A DNA stretch of 38,402 bases, from IMG/VR virus record IMGVR_UViG_3300011113_000167, positions 1 through 38,402 of that record; one strand, 5' to 3'. Shown here piece after piece: positions 14,112-22,800 of this stretch (positions are counted from its first letter, which is position 1; each line of letters starts with the position of its first letter). The notes under the pieces are model-generated. The model had not been told where the DNA came from, made no database searches, and saw only the letters and a program-made list of their open reading frames with translations. Source of the DNA: a virus. A program made the position numbers and the translations under genes.

Positions 14112-16361
14112 ATGGCAGCGGCTGAACAGAAGAAGTCCTACGCTGTCATCAAGAATTTCCTTGGTATCAACACCAAGGCAAACCGCACTGCGATTGATGA
14201 AAAGGAATTTGCCTGGATTGAGAACGCCATGCCCATCGGGTTTGGCAACATTAAGATCATTCCAGCGCAAAAGACGGTGCGAGATAGCGGCAACACAGCC
14301 GTTGTCTTCGCCAACACCACCGTACACCTGACATCTGCCAACATCCTGCTGGACGACTACATCATGTCGTTCGATGACGCAGGCGGTGCCCAGTACTTTG
14401 ACATCACCACAGGCACAAAAGGCAATGTGGCACCTGTCAATACCTTCTCCGGCGATGATGTCAACACCGCTCAGTACAAAAACGAGCTGGTCATCATCGG
14501 TGACCCGGAAAAAGGTCTGTTTACCTGGAATGGCACAAACCTTGTCAGCGGTAATTCTGTTGGTTACATAGGCATCACCAACCCAGGGTCTGGCTATACG
14601 CAGGCTCCGGTGGTCACAATCTCTGCGCCCAACCAGGCCAATGGCGTACAGGCGCTTGCAGAGGCCACGATTACCACGGCTGCAGGTGGCGTGCGTGCAA
14701 TCGTCGTTGACACGCCTGGTACTGGCTACACCACTGTCCCGCTTGTCACGATTTCTGCCCCTGACATTGCTGGAAGCGTCACCGCCAAAGCATCGGCAAC
14801 GATTAGCAGCGGCAATGTGGTGTCCATTACGGTCACGGAAACAGGTAGTGGTTACATCAAAACGCCTACCGTCACCATCACAGGTGGCGGCGGCGCTAGT
14901 GCCAACGCAGTTGCCACCATCAGCACAGGGCAACTTACCAGCATCTTCCTCACAGAAGCAGGTTCTGGCTACACATCGCCACCCACTGTCACCATTGAGG
15001 CTGCGCCAGCCGGTGGAACCAATGCTACTGCTATTGCCCAGCTCACGACATTTAAGAAAGGCACAGTCTCTGTCGTTGTAACCAACGGCGGCAGTGGCTA
15101 CGCCAACGCTGCCAACGTCGTTGTCACTATCGGCAATGCAACTGGCTACACCACCAAGGCTACGGCCACAGCAATTGTCAGCGGCAATACGGTCAACCAA
15201 ATCATCATGACCAATCCTGGGGCCGGGTATACCTCGACCTCTAACGTGGTGGTGACGATTACGGGCGGCGGTGGCAGTAACGCAGCAGCAAAAGCCATTG
15301 TCAACACAGACGATGTGCAGGATGTGGCCACGTTTGGTGGCAGAGTGTGGATAGCTTCTGGAAGAAACCTGTACTACTCGGCTGCAGACAGCGCCACCGA
15401 CTTCACATCTGTCTCCGCAGGCAGCTTGACGCTCACAGACTCAACCCTGCGCGGCAACATCAAGGCTATTGTTTCTGCCAACAACTTCCTGTACATCTTT
15501 GGCGAGACAAGTATCAACATCATTTCTGACTTGCGTGTGACACAAGAGGGCACAACCCTCTTTACCAACACCAACGTCAGCGCCAGTATTGGCACAGGCC
15601 GCACAGACGCTATCTTTCCGTACTTCCGCAGCTTGCTGTTCATGAACGACTACGGCATGTACGCCCTGGTCGGTTCTACCACTAGCAAGTTGTCAGACAC
15701 GCTAGATGGCATCTTCCCAAACATCGACTTCACACAGCCGATAACGGGTGGTCAGGTTTTGATCAACAACATCCTGTGTGCCGCATTTAACTTCACCTAC
15801 AACGACCCCGAGACATCACCACCAACTCCACGGCAGGTGCAGGCCATCTTCTTTGACAAGAAATGGTTTATTGCTAGCCAAGGAGCTATTGACTATGTGG
15901 CCTCGGTTCCGGTTGCAGGAACAATTCGCTTGTATGGCACCGCTGATAAAGACCTGTATCAGCTCTACGGTAACGATAGTGCGCCAATCAACAGCATCAT
16001 CAAGACGGCGCTCATGCCGCTCAATGATCCTATCCGCACCAAACAAGCATTGAAGTTTGGTGTGGAAGCCACGCTGTCGGAAAGCGCAACCTTTGACATC
16101 ACTGTAGACAGTGAAGTGGCATCTAGCCCTGTGTACACGCTGAGCAACAACATCCAGTGGCTCAACAACGCAGGTCAAGTGATTCCCTGGACTAACAACT
16201 CATCTCAAGTTATTGGCTGGCTGCAGTCTTCTGGCTATTTCCTCTACAAGTCAGATGCCCAACAATATGGCAAATACCTGGGCCTCACGCTCACCAGTAG
16301 CGACCCAGGGTTTGTGGTCAACACGTTTGAGATGGAACACGAATTAAGAGTGAGGTTCTGA
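14112..16361 (+). CDS. Tail tube/hub protein with six GSGYT repeats
   Basis: This 749-aa protein starts with KNFLGINTKANRTAIDEKEF and IENAMPIGFGNIKIIPAQK, the usual opening of podovirus tail tubular B-like proteins. Residues about 150-397 are an insertion made of six tandem repeats around [NT]xGxGYxxxPxVTI, spaced 39-45 residues. After it the typical region resumes (VWIASGRNLYYSAADSATDF, FGETSINIISDL). The C-terminus ends EMEHELRVRF. It would form the tail nozzle under the adaptor; the repeats may build a protruding beta-structured domain. Confidence 0.8.
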   Translation: MAAAEQKKSYAVIKNFLGINTKANRTAIDEKEFAWIENAMPIGFGNIKIIPAQKTVRDSGNTAVVFANTTVHLTSANILLDDYIMSFDDAGGAQYFDITTGTKGNVAPVNTFSGDDVNTAQYKNELVIIGDPEKGLFTWNGTNLVSGNSVGYIGITNPGSGYTQAPVVTISAPNQANGVQALAEATITTAAGGVRAIVVDTPGTGYTTVPLVTISAPDIAGSVTAKASATISSGNVVSITVTETGSGYIKTPTVTITGGGGASANAVATISTGQLTSIFLTEAGSGYTSPPTVTIEAAPAGGTNATAIAQLTTFKKGTVSVVVTNGGSGYANAANVVVTIGNATGYTTKATATAIVSGNTVNQIIMTNPGAGYTSTSNVVVTITGGGGSNAAAKAIVNTDDVQDVATFGGRVWIASGRNLYYSAADSATDFTSVSAGSLTLTDSTLRGNIKAIVSANNFLYIFGETSINIISDLRVTQEGTTLFTNTNVSASIGTGRTDAIFPYFRSLLFMNDYGMYALVGSTTSKLSDTLDGIFPNIDFTQPITGGQVLINNILCAAFNFTYNDPETSPPTPRQVQAIFFDKKWFIASQGAIDYVASVPVAGTIRLYGTADKDLYQLYGNDSAPINSIIKTALMPLNDPIRTKQALKFGVEATLSESATFDITVDSEVASSPVYTLSNNIQWLNNAGQVIPWTNNSSQVIGWLQSSGYFLYKSDAQQYGKYLGLTLTSSDPGFVVNTFEMEHELRVRF
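14559..15302 (+). repeat. Six tandem protein repeats (GSGYT type) inside the tail tube gene
   Basis: Repeat cores are at residues 157-170, 202-214, 244-256, 283-295, 326-340 and 368-383. All read roughly PGSGYTxxPxVTI and are followed by a Gly/Ala-rich linker. They are divergent at DNA level, so this is an old amplification. Confidence 0.85.
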
Positions 16362-16362
16362 C

Positions 16363-18798
16363 ATGGCCGTCCCGTACACCTTTGCTGGCGCTACTTCTTC
16401 TATCCCGCTGTCACAGCTGGATACAAACTTCGCATCCACCATCACGCTGGGCAATACCGCTATCCAACTGGGTAACACGGTAACCACGCTCAACAACATG
16501 ACGTTGGCTAACGTCACCATTTCCAGCGGGAATGTGACCATCACCAACGTCACGGTCACGACGGCTAACGTTACGGTTGGCAACATCACCACGCTTACCG
16601 GCACCAGCGCGACCTACACCAACATCACCAGCGGCAACGTCACCATCACGGGGGGCACGCTCAACAATGTTGCTATTGGCGGCACCACGGCAGCTTCTGG
16701 CGCATTTACCACGCTGTCTGGTAATGGCGCTTTCTCGCTTACAGGCGACCAGGTGCAGATTTCTGAAGGCGGCACAGGACAGACAACGGCCAACGCAGCC
16801 TTCAACGCGCTGGCCCCCTCGCAGACGAGCAACTCTGGCAAGTATTTGAAGACGGATGGCGCCAATACCTCCTGGGATGCTATCGACATCAACACTGCCG
16901 ACATCACCGGCACGCTGCCAATCCTCAACGGCGGTACTGGTCAGACGACAGCTAACGCTGCGTTTAACGCCCTAGCTCCGTCCCAAACCTCCCAGTCTGG
17001 CAAGTACCTTAAGACTGACGGCACTAACGCTTCTTGGGATGCGCTGGATATTTCTACCGCTGACATTACCGGAACCCTGCCTATTGCCAACGGTGGTACA
17101 GGCTTGACGGCTCTGGGAACAGGCGTGCAGACGGCGCTGGGGCAGAACGTCACAGGCTCTGGTGGCATCGTACTGGCCACCTCACCTGTGCTGACCACGC
17201 CTAACCTCGGTACGCCCTCAGCAGCTACTTTAACGAACGCTACTGGCCTTCCGATCTCTACAGGTGTCTCGGGACTTGGGACAGGCGTAGCCACGGCCTT
17301 AGGAGTCGCTGTAGGCTCTGCTGGGGCCTTTGTAGTCAACGGCGGTGCTCTGGGTACTCCTTCGTCTGGTACGGTCACTAACCTTACTGGTACGGCCTCT
17401 ATCAACATCAACGGTACTGTTGGTGCTACTACCCCGACCACGGGAGCATTCACGACTCTGAGTGCGTCTGGGAACATCACTGTCTCAGGCGGCACCGCCA
17501 ACGGAGTGGCCTACCTCAATGGGTCAAAGGTGCTGACCACGGGGAGTGCGCTGACTTTTGATGGGACGAATTTGGGTCTGTCAAACAGTGCGGCGGCAAC
17601 GGTAGTAAAAATTGATGGCTCTGGTCGATACAAGCAGTTTGAAACTTATTCTTCTGGAACTAGACAGTTTTACATTGGATGGGATAACACCAGTCAAGTA
17701 GCAAACATTACAAACGACAACAATTATCCAATCCTGTTCAGCATTACAGGCTCCGAACAAATGCGCCTGACCTCCACAGGTCTGGGCATTGGGACGAGTT
17801 CGCCTGCATTTAAACTGTCTGTTCAAGGCAATGCAATCATCGCCGGATCAAACCCGTATTTGGCATTTGGTGCAAGCGCATCATCTGGTTCAACCCCAAC
17901 CTATATCGAAAGAAATGGAACAACAGGGCTGCAAACCTTCTACAACAATGGCACGGGCACAAACGGCGCAATGGCTTTTGTTATCGGTGCTGGTTCAGAA
18001 GGAATGCGCCTCGACTCCTCCGGTAACTTGGGCATTGGGACGAGTTCGCCCCTTGCAAGATTAGATGTTGTATCTGCTTCTCAAAATCTCAGCAGAGTTA
18101 GAAGTAGCGGGGCAAATGAAGCGGTTTTTCTTTTCCAAAATTCAAACACAGGAACTAGTGCTGGCGACGGACTTTATTTAGGCATCGTCGCCGCGATGGA
18201 TGCGTACTTGTGGAATTACGAAAATAACCCAATTATTTTTGGCACCAACAACGCAGAACGCGCCCGGATTACCTCGGGTGGGGATTTGTTGGTTGGGACG
18301 ACCAATGCTGCTCAAGGTGCGGGTAACGGTAACAAGCTAATTTCGAACGGCGCGGTTTGGGTAGTTAACGCCGCTACAGGCGATGGCTTTTCTTATTACA
18401 ACTCATCGGCGGCGGCTTACAGGTTCTATGTAAGCGCAGCAGGAACTATCAGCGCCACCAACACAACCATCAGCGCAATCTCAGATCAGCGGTTCAAGGA
18501 AAACATCGTTGACCTTGATGTGGGCCTAGATGCGGTCATGGCGCTCAAACCACGCAAGTTTGACTGGAAGGCCGGTAAGGGCAAGGACATCAAGGGCGAC
18601 CGTGGATTCATTGCCCAAGAGTTTGAGCAGGTATTCCCTGACCTGATTGATGAGTGGAAAGACCCTGCACCGGAAGGTGAAGAACCCTACAAGTCGGTGC
18701 GTCAAGACCTGATTCCCGTGCTTGTGAAGGCCATCCAAGAACTGAAGGCTGAACTCGACACGGTGAAAGCCGAACTTGCAACCCTGAAAGGAAACTGA
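16363..18798 (+). CDS. Tail fibre with C-terminal S74 autoprocessing chaperone
   Basis: An 811-aa trimeric-type fibre. The first 70 residues are simple beta repeats of NTVTT/NVTI type. Residues about 140-250 hold two tandem copies of a GGTGQTTANAAFNALAPSQT module. LGIGTSSP occurs twice further on, typical of fibre tips. The C-terminus (ISDQRFKENIVDLDVGLDAV to the end) is a peptidase S74 intramolecular chaperone: S707 fits the cleavage-site Ser and K712 the partner Lys five residues later. A final coiled coil (AIQELKAELDTVKAELATLK) follows. It likely binds the host surface. Confidence 0.9.
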   Translation: MAVPYTFAGATSSIPLSQLDTNFASTITLGNTAIQLGNTVTTLNNMTLANVTISSGNVTITNVTVTTANVTVGNITTLTGTSATYTNITSGNVTITGGTLNNVAIGGTTAASGAFTTLSGNGAFSLTGDQVQISEGGTGQTTANAAFNALAPSQTSNSGKYLKTDGANTSWDAIDINTADITGTLPILNGGTGQTTANAAFNALAPSQTSQSGKYLKTDGTNASWDALDISTADITGTLPIANGGTGLTALGTGVQTALGQNVTGSGGIVLATSPVLTTPNLGTPSAATLTNATGLPISTGVSGLGTGVATALGVAVGSAGAFVVNGGALGTPSSGTVTNLTGTASININGTVGATTPTTGAFTTLSASGNITVSGGTANGVAYLNGSKVLTTGSALTFDGTNLGLSNSAAATVVKIDGSGRYKQFETYSSGTRQFYIGWDNTSQVANITNDNNYPILFSITGSEQMRLTSTGLGIGTSSPAFKLSVQGNAIIAGSNPYLAFGASASSGSTPTYIERNGTTGLQTFYNNGTGTNGAMAFVIGAGSEGMRLDSSGNLGIGTSSPLARLDVVSASQNLSRVRSSGANEAVFLFQNSNTGTSAGDGLYLGIVAAMDAYLWNYENNPIIFGTNNAERARITSGGDLLVGTTNAAQGAGNGNKLISNGAVWVVNAATGDGFSYYNSSAAAYRFYVSAAGTISATNTTISAISDQRFKENIVDLDVGLDAVMALKPRKFDWKAGKGKDIKGDRGFIAQEFEQVFPDLIDEWKDPAPEGEEPYKSVRQDLIPVLVKAIQELKAELDTVKAELATLKGN

Positions 18799-18800
18799 AA

Positions 18801-19130
18801 ATGGCAACGACTTTCAACTGGGTCATCACGGCCCTTGACTGCATCCCCCAAACCCCCGAAGGCGCGGACTATGTGGTCACAGCCCACTGGACTTGCAACG
18901 GCACGGACGGAACCTACAACGGCTCCGTCTACAGCACCTGCTCGTTCCCGGTCACCCAAGGCAGTTCATTCGTGCCGTATGCCGATCTGACTCAGGACAC
19001 TGTGCTTGGCTGGTGCTGGGATAACGGCGTAGACAAGGATGCTACTGAAGCTGCCGTACAGCAGCAGATCGACAACCAGATTGACCCCCCGATCATTCAA
19101 CCGCCTCTGCCCTGGAGCCAAAATGGTTAA
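18801..19130 (+). CDS. Small fibre-associated hypothetical protein (109 aa)
   Basis: The protein begins MATTFNWVITALDCIPQTP and carries VVTAHWTCNGTDGTYNGSVY. This type of short protein often follows fibre genes in related phages, and its role is unknown. Trp- and Cys-rich beta-strands suggest a compact domain. It starts two bases after the fibre stop and overlaps the next gene by eight bases. Confidence 0.7.
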   Translation: MATTFNWVITALDCIPQTPEGADYVVTAHWTCNGTDGTYNGSVYSTCSFPVTQGSSFVPYADLTQDTVLGWCWDNGVDKDATEAAVQQQIDNQIDPPIIQPPLPWSQNG

Positions 19131-19452
19131 CTCACCTTTTACCGCCTCTGGTAACACCGTTACCTTCACCGCTGCTGCCACCGCTCCGACGGCTGTGCAG
19201 GCTGTTTCCACCACGCTGGGAGGCAACCAGTACCGTATCCTTAACTCAGGGTCGGTAACCGTGTTCTTGGGTGTTGGGTCTACTGCGTCTGGAGCAGGCA
19301 ACAATGCTGCGGTAGTCAGCACCACGGGTGCGTCTATTCCGTTGTTTGCCAACAGTGCGCAAATCCTGACCTTTACCCCTAATGCGTACTTCACTGGTGC
19401 AACTGCCAGCGGTACTGCTGTGGTGTATGTCACGCCTGGTGATGGCAACTAA
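19123..19452 (+). CDS. Small beta-rich virion protein, paralogue 1 (109 aa)
   Basis: I start at the ATG at 19123 (MVNSPFTASGNTVTFTAA). The body contains AVQAVSTTLGGNQYRILNSG and VTVFLGVGS, and the end is AVVYVTPGDGN. The gene at 30128-30454 encodes a clear paralogue with the same order of motifs. A compact beta-sandwich used on the virion, possibly on a fibre or tail, is likely; no family name is certain. Confidence 0.75.
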   Translation: MVNSPFTASGNTVTFTAAATAPTAVQAVSTTLGGNQYRILNSGSVTVFLGVGSTASGAGNNAAVVSTTGASIPLFANSAQILTFTPNAYFTGATASGTAVVYVTPGDGN

Positions 19453-19469
19453 GACGGTGCTGTAGGGCC

Positions 19470-19808
19470 ATGAACTTCGACGACCTATCAAATGTCAAGT
19501 TTGGGGATGTCGATGGCCTTGGCCGTATGCTCTTTGAGAACGGATTGCAGCACCGTTTGTTCTACAACATCTTGGGTGACCAGGGTGTTGCCATTCCAGA
19601 CTATCCGATCATGGAAGCAGAGCCTGCCAATCTTGATGATTGGCTATTTGTGCACAACCAAATGCACCAGGCTATTGCCTCCTTGCTCAACCTGGATAAT
19701 CCGTTTCAGTTGCTGGACGCAGATTGGAATGTGGAAGAAGACTTTTATGACTGGCTTGGCGTCCATGAAAGCATCCACAAACAGATTGCCCAAAGGCTAG
19801 GGGTTTGA
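19470..19808 (+). CDS. Hypothetical acidic helical protein (112 aa)
   Basis: The protein begins MNFDDLSNVKFGDVDGLGRM and includes VHNQMHQAIASLLNLDNPFQ and VHESIHKQIAQRLGV. Two similar HNQMHQ/HESIHKQ segments occur, each near the end of a helix pair, which hints at an internal duplication. It is encoded just before the giant virion protein. I do not recognise a family, but a structural or assembly role fits the context. Confidence 0.65.
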   Translation: MNFDDLSNVKFGDVDGLGRMLFENGLQHRLFYNILGDQGVAIPDYPIMEAEPANLDDWLFVHNQMHQAIASLLNLDNPFQLLDADWNVEEDFYDWLGVHESIHKQIAQRLGV

Positions 19809-19809
19809 C

Positions 19810-22800
19810 ATGGCATTGCAGCAAGAGATGGACGAGCAAGAGCTGCTGAACGTAGTAGCCCAAGATGAGCAACGCTCTAGCGTCATGTCATTGGTGCCTA
19901 CGTTTAGGGCATTTATCTACGAAGGTGGGCGCAATGACGAACAGGCCACCATCCGTGGACTGGCTTATGCCATTTCCAACGGCCTTACGCCGCAGCAAAC
20001 CGTAGACTTGTTCAATGCTGCGCTGGGCACGTCATTTACCGTTGAAAACTACAACGCTGCTGTTAGCTTTTACAACGATCAAATCCAAGCAGAGTTAGCT
20101 GCTCCTGCTGCGGCACCCGCCCCTGCTCCCGCCCCTACTCCTGCACCAGCACCGACCCCGGCTCCTGCTCCAGAGCCTGCACCAGCTCCTGCTCCAACAC
20201 CCGCGCCTGCACCAGTTGATGAAGCTGCAGCCGTTGACACGATTGACCAAGACATCCTAAACCTTGTTGCCGCTGAGCAGCAAGCGCCCACTCCTGCACC
20301 CGCGCCAGCTCCAACGCCTGCTCCGGCTCCAGCGCCAGTTGCTGCTGCGCCTGCACCCGCTGCTGAAGAGACTACGCAGAATGATCCTCTGCGCTTTGAT
20401 GGCGACCTTGGATACATCACCAACAATGCTATTGAGCGCCAGCTAGACGCTATCCGTCAGAAGTATCCAGACGCAGAAATCACGCCCATCTTGCAAGAAG
20501 GTGAGCCCACACGAGAAGGTGATCCGACCTATCTTCCCAGCATCAACTTCATTCAAGTTAGGCAAGCGACAAAGACACCAGGGCTAAACGTAGCGTTTGG
20601 CGTTGATACCAGTGGCAACAAGATTGCAGGCACGGACAAGTTCTTCCGCAACCAATCCTTCTTCCAAAGCCCAGTCTTTGGCATTTTGGTTTCTGCTGTT
20701 CTTCCTGGTCTTGGTGAGTTCTTTGCTGCCCAACTGGCTGCTGCTGGAGTTGTAACAGGACAAGTAGCAACGACGGTAGGTAACGCACTAGCCAAGATTG
20801 CTGTAGATGTAGCAGCAGGTAAAGACTTTGGCGACTCAGTTCGTGATGTTGCGCTGTCTACGGCTATTAGCTCTGGCATGCCTAACCTTGGGCCGTCTAT
20901 TCAGAACTTGGTAGGCGACCCACAACTGGCTCAAGTGCTGCAAAGTGCTGGTAATGCGGCCATTACCACTGCTGCACAGGGTGGTGATGGCTCTGCCATT
21001 CTGCGCTCTGCCATTGCCGCTGGTTCTGGAGCCGCTGTAGGACAGCAAGGTGGTGCAACAGCTGGTGCTGTAACACGCAGTTTGGTAGCCACGGGCGACC
21101 CTGCTGCTGCGTTAACAGCAGGTGTTGGTCAGTTAGCAGGACAAGGCGGTCAGGTTGTTGCTCAAAACATTGCTGACCAAGGTGTATCCAGACTACCTTC
21201 TACAGCCCCGACAACAACGGTAACGACAGGGCCAAATCTGTCTACTAGTGTCGGTGGTTTTGGCGGCACTACGCTAGATACAGAAGCCACGAGATTTAGT
21301 GGCGTTGGCGATATGCGCGGTGGTTTTGATCCCAACAGCCAAGAAGCGTTGATTGCTCAAGGCATGTTGCCGCAAGGTGTGCGAATCCAAACATTCAATC
21401 AGCTAGAAGCTGTGCGAGTGTTGTCGCAAGCCAATCCTGCGCTGTTGGCAAGCATGAGCCAAGGCGATCTTAACGAAGCCGCTGGCTACATCCTTAACAA
21501 CCAAGAAGAACAACTTGCTCAAAAGGCTGTTACTACACCGGCAGGCCAAGGGCTTGGTTTGGTGCCACGAGCTGCCAACATTTTTACAGTTGAAACCATT
21601 CCAGAAGATCAATTGCCTTCATTTATAGAAGATCAAGGCGCTGTTTATTCTCTGATTGGTAACCGTGCTTTCCGCATTGCCTCACAAGACGAAGTTTCTA
21701 GAGGTGACGCCACCATTCTTTACGATGATAAAGGCCGCGCTTACTATGGTGTTGAAGTCTTTGGATTTACTACGCCTGGTAAAAAGTTGACCGCTGAAGA
21801 ACAAAAAGACGTTCTACAGCAACAATACACGACAGAGGCTTCACAGCAAATAGACCCTGAGACTGGTCAGCCCATGCTGTTGACTGCTGGTACTGGCGGC
21901 AACATTGGCGCAGCAAACATAGTTGGAGGCACTGCTGCGGCTGTTGCCAAGGGTGTTGGCGAACAACTTGGTTATCTTGGCACCTTGACTGGTAGCCAAA
22001 AGCTGCAAGATGTAGCCGCCAATCTCACAAGCTATGGCACAGGCGCAACTTCCGCAAATGTGCGTCTAGGCCAGCAAGACATCATCAACGCCATTGCTAA
22101 CGCAGATGGCGTGTTAGGCAAAGCTGTAGCTACTATTACCGCTTCTGCTCGCAATCCTGCTGCGCTGCTGGACTGGGGAATCTCAGAAGGCGTGCAAGAA
22201 ATTGCTCCGTTGCTCACCGGTGTTGGGGTGGGCCGTGCTGTAACTGCCGCAGCAAAACTAGCACTTGGCGAGCGTATTGCTAGCAAATATGGTGTGGCTG
22301 CAGCCGTTGGCACTAACGCAGCCACAGACGCCGGTGAGTCTGCTATTGCAACCTATCAGCAGGTCAAAGAAAGCCTGATAAACCGTGGGTTTAGTGAAGA
22401 ACGCGCCTCTCAGATTGCAATGCCTGCAGCTCTGGCTAGCGGTTTTATCACGCTAGTAACGTCTGCTGTCGGTGAGTCTGAGCTTGTTGCTGCTGCTACC
22501 CGTGGTGTTCCTGGCAGGGTTGGCCGCTCTATCGTTCGTGAAACGCCGTCTGAGTTTGCAGAAGGGTTTGGTCAGGGTGTGGTTGAAGCTGTTGCCATCA
22601 CCAACAGACTGCCGACTATTGACCAAGCATTGACTCAAGGTTTTGTGGAAGCCCTGGTAGGAGGCACAACTACAGGCGGCATCACTGCTGGGCAGTCTGT
22701 GCTTGCTGGTACAGGCGCAGGAACTGGGACAACCGCACTGCCTGGTGTTGGAGCTGCGGCTACCACTACGCCTGCGGTTGTTGTCACATCTAATCCCACA

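Noticed and set aside
13860-15200. 446-aa open frame antisense to the adaptor and tail tube genes
   Set aside because: It mirrors the Gly/Thr repeat region; a typical by-product of repetitive, GC-rich coding sequence.
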